Assembly: GCA_003170115.1 (NCBI GenBank)
Contig: PMZS01000282.1
Location: forward strand, 1 to 32,820
DNA length: 32,820 bases
Origin: Spirochaetaceae bacterium
GTDB taxonomy: Bacteria > Spirochaetota > Spirochaetia > SZUA-6 > Fen-1364
Reading direction: 5' to 3'
A program made the translations under genes and the position numbers. Positions 16,404 to 24,656 of this stretch are shown here, in pieces; positions within the stretch are counted from its first letter, which is position 1, and every line of letters begins with the position of its first letter. Below the pieces are notes generated by a model, which was not told where the DNA came from, made no database searches, and saw nothing but the letters and a program-made list of their open reading frames with translations.

Positions 16404-17422
16404 GCAGGAAACTCTTCGCCAGCTCCCGAAACCTTCCCATCCTGGTCACCCTCGGATTGTTCATCGTCATGTTCGGATTGGGCTCCATCGCATTCCCCGG
16501 GTTCTTTTCGATTCAAAACTTTCTCAACCTTTTCATCGACAACTCGTATCTCCTGATCCTTGCCGTGGGGATGACGTTTGTGATCATATCGGGAGGCATC
16601 GACCTGTCCGTTGGATCCATGCTCGCCCTGTCCGGGATGGTCTCTGCGAGCCTGCTGGAAAAGGCTCACATGAGCCCCCTGTTCGTGATACCGATCGTGC
16701 TCCTCATGGGAACGGCGCTGGGTCTTTTCATGGGGTACCTGATCCAGGCCTTCGACCTTCCGCCATTCATCATTACCCTTGCCGGGCTGTACCTGGCGCG
16801 AGGCCTGTGTTACGTCGTCAGCCTCTTTACCATCTCGGTCAAAAACAATTTTTTCCAGGCCGCGGCGCATGCGCAAGTCAATATCATCGGCACCAATTTT
16901 CTTTCACCGGGAGCGTTGATCGCGATCGGAGTGGTCCTGATTGGGTTTTTTGTCTCGCGCTATACGAAGTTCGGCAGGACCGTCTACGCGATCGGGGGCA
17001 GCGAGCAGTCCGCCCTGCTGATGGGACTTCCGGTCGCACGCACCAAGATCGCCACCTATGCCTTGAGCGGCTTCTGCTCTGCGTTGGGCGGGATTGTGTT
17101 CACATTCTATACGCTCTCCGGGTACGGGTTGAACGGAAAAGGCATGGAGCTGGACACGATCGCGGCGGTCGTCATTGGCGGAACCCTGCTGACCGGGGGC
17201 GTGGGGAACCTCTTCGGGACGCTCCTCGGCGTGCTGGTCTATGGGATCATCCAGGTGCTGATCGTCTTCCAGGGCACACTCAACTCCTGGTGGACCAGGA
17301 TCGTGATCGGGTTCCTGGTGTTCGTCTTCTGCGTTCTGCAGAGGCTGTTCGAGGCGAGAAAGGGCGCAACGTTGGGACGGAACACTGCCCGCGAGCCCGC
17401 GAAAGCCGCGGCGGGACGTTAG
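16400..17422 (+). CDS. yjfF: Sugar ABC transporter permease (YjfF-like)
   Basis: Second permease of the furanose importer, 340 residues, BPD_transp_2 family. It matches E. coli YjfF through AVGMTFVIISGGIDLSVGS, PPFIITLAGLYLARG, YAIGGSEQSALLMG and VVIGGTLLTGGVGNLFGT, and in the late segment LNSWWTRIVIG. The true start is ATG 16400, overlapping the previous stop by 4 nt; the frame is open far upstream but that part is the shadow of ytfT. It closes the transporter operon and ends 18 nt before the convergent phosphoesterase gene, with no clear terminator between them. Confidence 0.92.
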   Translation: MSRKLFASSRNLPILVTLGLFIVMFGLGSIAFPGFFSIQNFLNLFIDNSYLLILAVGMTFVIISGGIDLSVGSMLALSGMVSASLLEKAHMSPLFVIPIVLLMGTALGLFMGYLIQAFDLPPFIITLAGLYLARGLCYVVSLFTISVKNNFFQAAAHAQVNIIGTNFLSPGALIAIGVVLIGFFVSRYTKFGRTVYAIGGSEQSALLMGLPVARTKIATYALSGFCSALGGIVFTFYTLSGYGLNGKGMELDTIAAVVIGGTLLTGGVGNLFGTLLGVLVYGIIQVLIVFQGTLNSWWTRIVIGFLVFVFCVLQRLFEARKGATLGRNTAREPAKAAAGR

Positions 17423-17440
17423 GCCCAGTCGGGAGGTCTT

Positions 17441-18307
17441 CTACAGCTCGACGTCGATCCAGCCCCTGCGGGTGAGCTGGCGCTGGGCACGGTAGCCCGC
17501 GCCGCGCAGGAGCTGGACTGCCTCCGGGAACTTTCCGTCGATCTGCTCGGGACGATGCGCGTCAGCGTTCACCATTACGGGGATGTCCATGCGGCACGCT
17601 TCCCGCAGGATCCAGGGTGACGGGTAGAACGACCCGCTTGTGCCGCGCACCACGCCGCCCGTGTTGATCTCCATCACGCATCCAGATTCCCGCACCGAGT
17701 CCAGCGCGAGCTTTACTGCGGCGCGGTACCATGCGTCGTCCTCGCTGAAGAACTGCCCGTCGCGGTTGTTCTTCTTCACCACGTCGAAATGGGCCACGAT
17801 GTCAGGGGCGGCCGTTTCCGCCATCGAGGCAAGCAGCCGGTAGTAGCGCTCGACCAGTCCCCGCGCGTCCCCGCCAAACCCGTGTTGGACGGCGTCCTCC
17901 ATTTCCTCGAGGGGACCGTCCACGGTCCAGGCGTGGTCGCCATCGGAAGGACCGATGAAGTGCACCGAACCGATGACGAAATCCAGCCCCAGCCCTCTGA
18001 TGTCTCGGTGCACGGGCGAGATCATGCCCGGGATGAAATCCGCCTCAATTCCAAGAAAGACCTCGAGGCGCCCTCGGTAGCGCTCCTTCACTTCCCTGAC
18101 CTCGTGAAGGTAGCTTTCCAGACGTGTGGCGGGCATTGTCCAGTCGGTGGGAAAGGGCACGACGTTGTGCCCGGAAAATCCCAGCCGGGGCATACCCTTC
18201 TTCAGAGCTGCCTCGGCGTACTCTCGCGGCTCCCCGTGGCCGTCGCAGTGATACGTGTGCGTGTGATAGTTGCCGATGCCGGGTTTCATGCCTTCCGCCA
18301 TGGGCAT
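17441..18307 (-). CDS. PHP-domain phosphoesterase, histidinol-phosphatase family
   Basis: Metal-dependent phosphoesterase of the PHP superfamily, HisK/HisJ-like, 288 residues. The metal ligands of all four PHP motifs are present: HTHTYHCDG (His15, His17, His20, Asp22), His47, Glu88 in GIEADF, His116 in GSVHF, His173 in AHFD, and Asp249/His251 in NADAH. Such proteins are often named histidinol-phosphatase, but no other histidine genes lie nearby. It is 27 nt downstream of the galactokinase-like gene and probably in its operon, so a sugar-phosphate substrate is also plausible. The start could be any of three in-frame ATGs (residues 1, 3 or 7). Confidence 0.85.
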   Translation of the reverse strand: MPMAEGMKPGIGNYHTHTYHCDGHGEPREYAEAALKKGMPRLGFSGHNVVPFPTDWTMPATRLESYLHEVREVKERYRGRLEVFLGIEADFIPGMISPVHRDIRGLGLDFVIGSVHFIGPSDGDHAWTVDGPLEEMEDAVQHGFGGDARGLVERYYRLLASMAETAAPDIVAHFDVVKKNNRDGQFFSEDDAWYRAAVKLALDSVRESGCVMEINTGGVVRGTSGSFYPSPWILREACRMDIPVMVNADAHRPEQIDGKFPEAVQLLRGAGYRAQRQLTRRGWIDVEL

Positions 18308-18334
18308 GAAGATACTCTCTCCCGCCGCCCCGGG

Positions 18335-19621
18335 CTACAGGTCGAGCATCACCGCGCCCGCCGTACGGATGGAGAGGGCATGGCAGGAGGCCGGGCCGAA
18401 CACCACCCGCATGCCGGAGAGGTACTCCGCCAGCATCGTCGCGGGAACGAACGCGAGGATCGTCCCGGCGAAACCGCCGCCGTGCACCCTCCACGCCCCG
18501 TTCTCCCCGAGGAGGATTTCACTCAGGGCAAGGGCGATGGGAACGCCCTGCTGGTCGACGGACTTTGTCGAGTAGCAGTTCTGGAGGAGGGTCCATGAGC
18601 TGCGGCCGCTCTCATTGACGAGCCCGAGGAAATCCGCAAACCTGCCCTCTTCCAGCGCCTGGACCTGCCGGTCCACGCGTATGTCGTCGGCGTAGAAATG
18701 CAGGGCCCGGAGGATCGCGCGATCGCTTACCTTTCCGCGCAGAAGGGGCAGCGCGGCCAGGACGCGCTGCCGGGAGACGTCCCGCAGGACGCTTCCTCCG
18801 AAGTATCCCGACACGTCTTTCATTTCCTGCTTCACCGCGGCGTACTCGTCGGTGAGATCGGCATGGCTGCCTCCCGTATCGACAATGACCGGCACGTACC
18901 CGCTTCCACTGAAGTCCGAGCGTACGGCCCTCACCCGGGGATGGGAAAAATCCTGAAAGTCGATGGTCACGAACCCGCCCAGCGCGCAGGTGGTCTGGTC
19001 CATGAGCCCGCATGGCTTGCCGAAGTATTCGTTTTCCGAAAACTGGGCGATGAGCGCAATCTCGACGCCGCCGATCCCGCCTCCGTTGGCGAAGTGGTTG
19101 AGGATCGTCGCAACGAGCACCTCGTACGAAGCCGACGAGCTGAGGCCCGAGCCTTTCAGGACGTCACTGGTCACGCATGCGCAGAATCCTCCGACCGAGT
19201 GACCGGTGTCCCGCGTCCTGGCCGCCACGCCCCTCGTGAGAGCCGCCGCGGTGCCGAGCTCCGAAACCTTGCGCGCCAGGTCGTCGATGCGGATCTGATG
19301 GCGCGGGTATCCTTCGCTTTCGATTGTGATGCGGCCATCCGAGGTCGGCGCGGCGACGGCGATTGCATCCAGATCCACCGCCGCGGCGAGCACCCGGCCG
19401 CCATTGTGATCGGTGTGGTTGCCGCAGATCTCCGTACGGCCGGGCGTGCTGAAAAGGCGGGTACCCTCCACGTGTGGGAAGGAATCCTCGAATCGTTCAA
19501 GAAGCCCTCGATACCGGGCTTTCTGTCGATCAGCCGCTCCCGGCCTTGCCCCGTACAATGATTCGAGCACTTCCGCTGCTTTCCCGCCTTCAAGCGAATT
19601 CCCCAGCGTTCCGGCATTCAT
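18335..19621 (-). CDS. galK: Galactokinase-family GHMP kinase
   Basis: Cytoplasmic sugar kinase of the GHMP superfamily, 428 residues, expected to phosphorylate galactose at C1 as the entry to the Leloir pathway. The three GHMP motifs are intact: PGRTEICGNHTDHNGG (60-75), GSGLSSSAS (157-165) and HGGGFAGT (380-387), with the predicted catalytic base Asp208 in CGLMDQTT. The first motif reads GNHTDH rather than the textbook GEHTDY, a variant I associate with a divergent bacterial galactokinase branch, so strict galactose specificity is not certain. The start ATG 19619-19621 is chosen by homologue-like length; no good ribosome-binding site precedes it. It sits opposite a galactofuranose-type importer, which fits a galactose catabolic role. 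Confidence 0.85.
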   Translation of the reverse strand: MNAGTLGNSLEGGKAAEVLESLYGARPGAADRQKARYRGLLERFEDSFPHVEGTRLFSTPGRTEICGNHTDHNGGRVLAAAVDLDAIAVAAPTSDGRITIESEGYPRHQIRIDDLARKVSELGTAAALTRGVAARTRDTGHSVGGFCACVTSDVLKGSGLSSSASYEVLVATILNHFANGGGIGGVEIALIAQFSENEYFGKPCGLMDQTTCALGGFVTIDFQDFSHPRVRAVRSDFSGSGYVPVIVDTGGSHADLTDEYAAVKQEMKDVSGYFGGSVLRDVSRQRVLAALPLLRGKVSDRAILRALHFYADDIRVDRQVQALEEGRFADFLGLVNESGRSSWTLLQNCYSTKSVDQQGVPIALALSEILLGENGAWRVHGGGFAGTILAFVPATMLAEYLSGMRVVFGPASCHALSIRTAGAVMLDL

Positions 19622-19774
19622 GGACGAAGTGAAACACGCCGGCGGGCACAGGGTCCACCCTCCCGGGGCTGCAATCCCGCGGCGGGGGCCTGGCTGGATG
19701 TGGCCGTCGGGGGTTTCCGGCCGTACCTTATCTTCATGGCCGCGTCCCCAGGGGATGCGGAAAGGAGGTATCGC

Positions 19775-20389
19775 ATGAGCATGAGTCGTGGGAAGGGCCG
19801 TGCGGCCCTTCTGATTTCGATCATACTTCTTCTCGGAGCGGCTGCCATGGGCGGATTCGCGCAGGCAGCGGCCACTTCCCCGGTGAGCGGCACAATCGTG
19901 TCGATCAACGGGACAAATGTCATGCTCGCCCTTGCCGACAAGACGCAGAAGACCGTCGCGCTCCAGGCGAGCACCCTCGTCCTCGAGCGGGACGCGGCGG
20001 AATTGAATCAGATCCAGACCGGCGACGCGTTGGCCGTGACGTCGCGCCGATCCGGAATGGATCTGATTGCGACCAACATCAACATCTTTTCCAGGGAGAT
20101 GTGGAACGTGGTGCGCAAGGGCCAATGGCCGATGGCCACCGGAGAGATGATGACCAACGCGATGGTGAGCGAGTATGCGCAGGGCATGAGCGGGCACACG
20201 CTTACCATGAAGTACGCCGACGGAACATCCACTATCACGGTGCCGGACGGGATCCCGATCCACCGCCTTGTGAGCATGCGGCCTGCTGATCTCACGGCGG
20301 GCATGCAGATCGTGGTGCGCGGCACCGCCGGTTCGGACGGCATCCTGAAAGCGGCGTCCATCAGCTTCGACGGACCCGCGAAGAGCTAG
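19775..20389 (+). CDS. Secreted DUF5666-like protein
   Basis: A 204-residue exported protein. A signal peptide (SMSRGKGR, hydrophobic core, cleavage near AQAAA at about 30-33) is followed by beta-rich repeats resembling DUF5666/OB-like units: GTIVSINGTNVMLALADK early and LTMKYADGTSTITVPDG late, ending in ASISFDGPAKS. I recall proteins of similar pattern in alphaproteobacteria; molecular function is unknown. AAGGAGG lies 7 nt before the ATG and decides the start over the longer frame from 19700. It is divergent from galK, and its stop codon overlaps the stop of aconitase on the other strand. Confidence 0.72.
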   Translation: MSMSRGKGRAALLISIILLLGAAAMGGFAQAAATSPVSGTIVSINGTNVMLALADKTQKTVALQASTLVLERDAAELNQIQTGDALAVTSRRSGMDLIATNINIFSREMWNVVRKGQWPMATGEMMTNAMVSEYAQGMSGHTLTMKYADGTSTITVPDGIPIHRLVSMRPADLTAGMQIVVRGTAGSDGILKAASISFDGPAKS

Positions 20390-23076
20390 CCCACACCGGG
20401 CCTCTTCGCGAATCCCCTGAGCACCGTGGGCAGTATTCCGCCGTTGCGGTAGTACTCGAGCTCCACGGCGGTGTCGATGCGCGCGAGAACAGAGAAGGTC
20501 TTCTGCCTCCCCGACGAATCTCGCGCGACGATACCGATGTCCTGGCCGTGCTTCTCCGCCGCATCGATCTCGTAGATCTCTTCTCCCGTCAACCCGAGGC
20601 TTTCCGCGCTCTCCCCCTTGCGGAACTGCAGAGGAAGAACCCCCATGCCGACGAGGTTCGAGCGGTGAATCCGCTCGTAGCTCTCCGCGATCACCGCACG
20701 CACACCGAGCAGGATGGTGCCCTTTGCGGCCCAGTCACGCGAGCTCCCCGAGCCGTACTCCCTGCCCGCGATCACCAGGAGGGGGACCTTGTCCGCCGCG
20801 TACTTCTTCGCCGCATCATAGATGGCGAGCTGCTCTCCCGATGGGAGATGACGGGTGTACCCGCCCTCGACCCCCGGCACGAGCTTGTTTCGGATGCGGA
20901 TGTTGGCGAACGTCCCGCGGATCATCACCTCGTGATTGCCCCGGCGCGATCCGTAGGTGTTGAAATCATCCTTCTTGACGCCATGCTCCACCAGCCATCG
21001 CCCTGCCGGGCTTCTCTCGGGAATGTTCCCCGCGGGAGAGATATGATCGGTGGTGACCGAATCCCCGAGGCAGGCCAGAACGCGCGCGCCGCTGATGCGT
21101 GGAACCGCGGGGGGCGTGGCGGAAATTCCCTCGAAGAACGTCGGCTGTCGAATGTATGTCGATTCGCGGTCCCAGTTGTAGCGACGGTCCTGCGGAGTCC
21201 GCACGCTCTGCCATGCTTCGTCACCGGTGAAAACGCTCGAATAGACGGTGCGGAACATCTCCGGGGTGAGGTTTTTCAGGAGCGCGGCATCGATTTCGGC
21301 GAGGGTGGGCCAGATCTCCCGCAGATAGACGGGATTATCGCTCCTGTCCCGACCGACGGGCTCAGTCGTCAGGTCGATCTCCATGGTGCCCGCCAATGCG
21401 TAGGCGACAACCAGTGGCGGGGAGGCGAGGTAGTTCGCTTTCACCTCGGGGTGGATCCTGCCCTCGAAGTTCCTGTTGCCCGAGAGCACGGAGACGACCG
21501 TCAGGTCCCGCTCCCTGATTGCGGCACTGATCACGGGCTGCAGGGGTCCTGAGTTGCCGATGCATGTCGTGCACCCGTAGCCTACGAGGTGGAAGCCCAG
21601 CGCTTCGAGGTAGGGGCTGAGACCGGCCTGATCGAGGTATTGCGTGACAACCTTTGATCCCGGTGCGAAGCTCGTCTTCACGGAGCCGGGGACCCGCAGC
21701 CCCAGCTGTACCGCCTTGCGCGCCAGGAGTCCCGCGGCGATCATCACGGCGGGGTTCGACGTGTTCGTGCAGCTGGTGATCGCCGCGATCACCACCGCGC
21801 CGTCGCGCAGCGTTTCCCGGGAGCCCGCCACTTTCACCTCGACCTCGCGAACGGGCGAGTCCTGCGTGGTCGCCGCGAGGCGCCAGGAGCCTTTCGCGAG
21901 GGACAGAGCAATCCTGTCCTGCGGCCTCTTCGGACCGGCGATGGATGATTCGACGCTTGCCAGGTCGAGCTCGAGGACGGTGGAGTATTCCGGCTGCGGT
22001 GCATCGGCGCTTCGGAAGAGCCCCTGCTCCCGGCAGTAGCGCTCCACCAGATCCAACAGGTCGGCGCTCCTGCCGGTGAAACGCAGGTACTCCAGCGTCT
22101 TCTCATCCACGGGAAAAAAGCCGGCGGTCGCCCCGTATTCCGGAGACATGTTGCTGATGGTTGCCCTGTCCGCCACGCTGAGGGAGGCGAGCCCCGGGCC
22201 GAAGAACTCGACGATCTTGTCCACGACGCCGAACTTCCGCAGGGATTGCGTGACCGTGAGCACGAGGTCCGTGGCGGTCACGCCTTCGCGGAGGCTGCCG
22301 GAAAGGCGCATCCCCACGACCTCGGGTATGAGCATGTACAGGGGCTGCCCGAGCAGGGCGGCCTCTGCTTCGATCCCCCCGACTCCCCAGCCCAGGACGC
22401 CGATCCCATTGATCATGGGAGTGTGTGAGTCGGTGCCCACGAGCGTGTCGGGGAATGCGAAGGGTACTTTTTCTCCCTCAACCTTCCTGGCCTGGATGAC
22501 GGTTGCCAGGTATTCGAGGTTCACCTGGTGCACGATGCCCGTGGCGGGCGGCACGACCCGGAAATCGGCAAACGTCCCCGCCCCCCAGCGGAGGAATTCG
22601 TAGCGCTCCCGGTTGCGTTTGAACTCGAGCGAGGCGTTGCCCGCGAGTGCGCGGGATGAGGCGTAGAGGTCCACCTGGACGGAATGGTCGATGACAAGGT
22701 CCACCGGAATCATTGGATTGATCCGCTGCGGGTCACCCCCGAGCGCGGCCATCGCGTCTCGCATGGCCGCAAGGTCAACGATCGCGGGGACGCCGGTAAA
22801 ATCCTGCATGATGACGCGCGCCGGCTTGAAAGGGAATTCCCGGCTCTTCGATTCATGCTCCTGCCAGGCGCACAGGGACCGCACGTCATCCTCCTTCACG
22901 TCGAAGCCGTTCACCTGGCGGAGAACGGACTCAAGGAGGATCTTGAGGGAGATCGGCATCCGGGAAATCATCCCCAGCCCCTGAGCTTCGAGCTTCTGGA
23001 GGCTGAAAAATTCGAAGCGTCCCTGCGCGGTTTTCAGTGTGCTCCGCGTGCCAAAAGGAACATGCGAATGTGACAT
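20386..23076 (-). CDS. acnA: Aconitate hydratase (AcnA/IRP1 type)
   Basis: Converts citrate to isocitrate in the TCA cycle using a [4Fe-4S] cluster. The 896 residues match the AcnA family in length, and the cluster ligands Cys436 (ITSCTNTSNP), Cys502 and Cys505 (CTTCIGN) fall within one residue of the E. coli AcnA positions. The swivelling C-terminal domain has YGSGSSRDWAAKGT with the substrate-binding Ser/Arg. The start at 23076 follows GAGGAG by about 6 nt; the frame extends further upstream but without a better start. It lacks neighbouring TCA-cycle genes in this window. Its stop codon shares CTAG with the convergent DUF5666-like gene. Confidence 0.97.
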   Translation of the reverse strand: MSHSHVPFGTRSTLKTAQGRFEFFSLQKLEAQGLGMISRMPISLKILLESVLRQVNGFDVKEDDVRSLCAWQEHESKSREFPFKPARVIMQDFTGVPAIVDLAAMRDAMAALGGDPQRINPMIPVDLVIDHSVQVDLYASSRALAGNASLEFKRNRERYEFLRWGAGTFADFRVVPPATGIVHQVNLEYLATVIQARKVEGEKVPFAFPDTLVGTDSHTPMINGIGVLGWGVGGIEAEAALLGQPLYMLIPEVVGMRLSGSLREGVTATDLVLTVTQSLRKFGVVDKIVEFFGPGLASLSVADRATISNMSPEYGATAGFFPVDEKTLEYLRFTGRSADLLDLVERYCREQGLFRSADAPQPEYSTVLELDLASVESSIAGPKRPQDRIALSLAKGSWRLAATTQDSPVREVEVKVAGSRETLRDGAVVIAAITSCTNTSNPAVMIAAGLLARKAVQLGLRVPGSVKTSFAPGSKVVTQYLDQAGLSPYLEALGFHLVGYGCTTCIGNSGPLQPVISAAIRERDLTVVSVLSGNRNFEGRIHPEVKANYLASPPLVVAYALAGTMEIDLTTEPVGRDRSDNPVYLREIWPTLAEIDAALLKNLTPEMFRTVYSSVFTGDEAWQSVRTPQDRRYNWDRESTYIRQPTFFEGISATPPAVPRISGARVLACLGDSVTTDHISPAGNIPERSPAGRWLVEHGVKKDDFNTYGSRRGNHEVMIRGTFANIRIRNKLVPGVEGGYTRHLPSGEQLAIYDAAKKYAADKVPLLVIAGREYGSGSSRDWAAKGTILLGVRAVIAESYERIHRSNLVGMGVLPLQFRKGESAESLGLTGEEIYEIDAAEKHGQDIGIVARDSSGRQKTFSVLARIDTAVELEYYRNGGILPTVLRGFAKRPGVG

Positions 23077-23120
23077 GTCTTTCTCCTCGGGATGAATATA
23101 CATGAGGCAGGGACGCGAAT

Positions 23121-23156
23121 GCCACCTCCGCCGCGGTTCCCCGCGGCTGCGGTGGC
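23121..23156. repeat. Strong 16-bp hairpin in the acnA/nuclease divergent region
   Basis: Two 16-nt arms (23121-23136 and 23141-23156) flank a 4-nt TTCC loop; 14 of 16 positions pair, with outer GCCACC/GGTGGC and inner CCGCGG/CCGCGG blocks perfect. It lies 45 nt upstream of acnA and 7 nt upstream of the -35 box of the nuclease promoter, a position that fits an operator for one or both genes or a structured acnA leader. Confidence 0.6.
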
Positions 23157-23162
23157 CGCCCA

Positions 23163-23191
23163 TTGCCAATACGGGCCAATTGCTCTATCAT
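23163..23191 (+). promoter_or_regulatory. Sigma-70-type promoter for the DUF151 nuclease
   Basis: TTGCCA (23163-23168), 17-nt spacer, TATCAT (23186-23191): five of six matches in each box. The predicted start near 23198 leaves a leader of only about 14 nt before the ATG at 23212, which argues against the longer upstream reading frame being translated. Confidence 0.6.
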
Positions 23192-23211
23192 TGAAGCCGA
23201 GAGTATTGAAG

Positions 23212-23823
23212 ATGCTGGTCCCCGCCGAGGTCTGGACAGTGGCAAAAGCCGAACAGGGCAACGCAGTTCTCGTCCGGCCGCTCGGCCTGGATGTGGCGGT
23301 TCCCATATTCATCGCTCCGCTGGAGGCGCAATCTATCCTGATCGGCCTGGGCAGCGTGAAGATGCCCCGCCCGCTCACCCACGACCTTTTCATCTCCGTC
23401 CTGGAAAGTCTCGAGTCTTCCGTGAATCGCGTGGAGATCACCTCCCTCAAGGACAGCACGTACTACGCAAAGCTCATCCTGGAGTCGGCAGGTTCGGAGA
23501 TCGCCGTGGATGCGCGTCCGTCAGATTGCCTTGCGCTCGCGGTCCGGGTGAAATGTCCGATCTACATCGACGAGGCCGTCGTGGACGAAGCGGGGATCTC
23601 GGTGAAGATGGTGGAGGAAAAGAACAGGGAGCTGAAGCAGTCCGATGTCGCCCACCAGGTCGTGGAAGAGAGTGGGACTCCGCAGATGTCCGATACCCCG
23701 ACACTTCCCTCGGAATCCGAGATGGGCAATCTCAAAAAGCTCCTGGACAGCGCGATAGAGGAAGAGAACTACGAGGAAGCGGCGCGGATCCGGGACAGGA
23801 TCAGGGATCTGGAAAACACCTGA
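23212..23823 (+). CDS. DUF151 bifunctional nuclease-family protein with UVR motif
   Basis: A 203-residue cytoplasmic protein. The N-terminal BFN/DUF151 domain (about 1-135) shows VPIFIAPLEAQSI, MPRPLTHDLFISVLESL, SLKDSTYYAKL and DARPSDCLALAVR, as in the T. maritima structural prototype. A flexible acidic linker leads to a UVR (UvrB/UvrC) motif at about 172-203 (LKKLLDSAIEEENYEEAARI), which in other proteins mediates protein-protein contact. Plant homologues of the domain have reported RNase and DNase activity; the bacterial role is not settled. The start is set by the promoter at 23163-23191 and by the homologue-like beginning AEVWTVAKAEQG; the in-frame upstream extension is rejected. It is divergent from acnA. 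Confidence 0.85.
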   Translation: MLVPAEVWTVAKAEQGNAVLVRPLGLDVAVPIFIAPLEAQSILIGLGSVKMPRPLTHDLFISVLESLESSVNRVEITSLKDSTYYAKLILESAGSEIAVDARPSDCLALAVRVKCPIYIDEAVVDEAGISVKMVEEKNRELKQSDVAHQVVEESGTPQMSDTPTLPSESEMGNLKKLLDSAIEEENYEEAARIRDRIRDLENT

Positions 23824-23858
23824 CCTTTGCCGGGCTCCCGCGACGGAGGCCGGGGCGT

Positions 23859-24557
23859 CTATTCGGGACCGATAGTGGTTCCCACGAAATCCCTTCCGGC
23901 GAGGATCCCTGAAAGATTTTCCAGGTTTCTGCCCTCGGCGAATATCACCCTGATGTGGGACTCCGCGGCGGCACGGGCCGCCGTGGGATCAAACGGCGTG
24001 TTCTTCCCCGGGCTCCACTCGTCTCCGACAATCGCGATCATCTCCTTCCACGTCAGCCGGTCGACCGGCTTCGCCGCGGGGTTTTTCTTCGGATCGTCCG
24101 AATACACCTTGGCAATGTTGGAGAGGTTGATCACGGTCCCGGCCGAGAAACGCCGGGCGAGGACGACGGCGTCGTTGTCCGTGGAGAAACCGGGCTTCCA
24201 GCCCGCCGCCACCAGGATCCGGCCGGCGAATACCGACACCGCCGAGGGGTCGGTGACGAGGTCCTCCACGCACCACGGGCGCAGCATGCGCCGCAGGAGC
24301 TCGCCGTTCACCCGCGTCGCGGCCACGCCCACCCAGTCCAGGTCGTCGCTCCGCGCCTCGGGGATGACCTCGCGCAACGCGGCCTGATAGTCCCGCGCGA
24401 GGCCGCCGCCGCCGCACACGATGATGAGCTTCGCGCGCGAGTCCGCTGCCAGTCTTTCTTCGACGAGGCGGAAGAAACCCTTCAGGAAGGCGGTGTCGAC
24501 CCCCCGGGGCGCGATGATCGAGCCGCCGAGAGAGATCACGGTCACAGAATCGGGCAT
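23859..24557 (-). CDS. pyrH: UMP kinase, archaeal/spirochaete type
   Basis: Amino-acid-kinase-fold enzyme expected to phosphorylate UMP to UDP in pyrimidine nucleotide synthesis. The 232 residues show the N-terminal phosphate loop SLGGS (9-13), CGGGGLARDY (48-57), STDNDAVVLA (125-134), the nucleotide-binding NLSNIAKVYSDDP region, and WSPGKNTPFDP (181-191). The pattern is that of the archaeal UMP kinase branch, which is also known from spirochaetes, rather than the usual bacterial PyrH. The ATG at 24557 is preferred to the longer frame because the family sequence begins there and a TATAGT box lies 6 nt upstream. A different small-molecule kinase activity cannot be excluded from sequence alone. 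Confidence 0.8.
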   Translation of the reverse strand: MPDSVTVISLGGSIIAPRGVDTAFLKGFFRLVEERLAADSRAKLIIVCGGGGLARDYQAALREVIPEARSDDLDWVGVAATRVNGELLRRMLRPWCVEDLVTDPSAVSVFAGRILVAAGWKPGFSTDNDAVVLARRFSAGTVINLSNIAKVYSDDPKKNPAAKPVDRLTWKEMIAIVGDEWSPGKNTPFDPTAARAAAESHIRVIFAEGRNLENLSGILAGRDFVGTTIGPE

Positions 24558-24563
24558 GTTTCC

Positions 24564-24569
24564 ACTATA
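24564..24569 (-). promoter_or_regulatory. -10 box of the UMP kinase gene, 6 nt before the ATG
   Basis: On the minus strand TATAGT (24569 to 24564) is followed by GGAAAC and then the ATG at 24557, so transcription would begin at or next to the start codon. No convincing -35 box is visible 16-18 nt upstream. Confidence 0.4.
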
Positions 24570-24621
24570 AAATATTTTCACCACGCGCGCCATCCCGGGA
24601 AACCGCGACTGCGCTCACGGC

Positions 24622-24650
24622 TTGCAAAACATCACGCCTCGGTCTATATG
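24622..24650 (+). promoter_or_regulatory. Promoter of the dehydrogenase gene, apparently leaderless
   Basis: TTGCAA (24622-24627), 17-nt spacer, TATATG (24645-24650), then 6 nt and the ATG at 24657. The predicted transcription start coincides with the start codon, and no Shine-Dalgarno sequence is present. Confidence 0.55.
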
Positions 24651-24656
24651 TGGTCC

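Noticed and set aside
23092-23211. Upstream extension of the DUF151 nuclease gene, including a proline-rich peptide.
   Set aside because: It runs through the 16-bp hairpin and the promoter, and homologues of the domain begin near ATG 23212.
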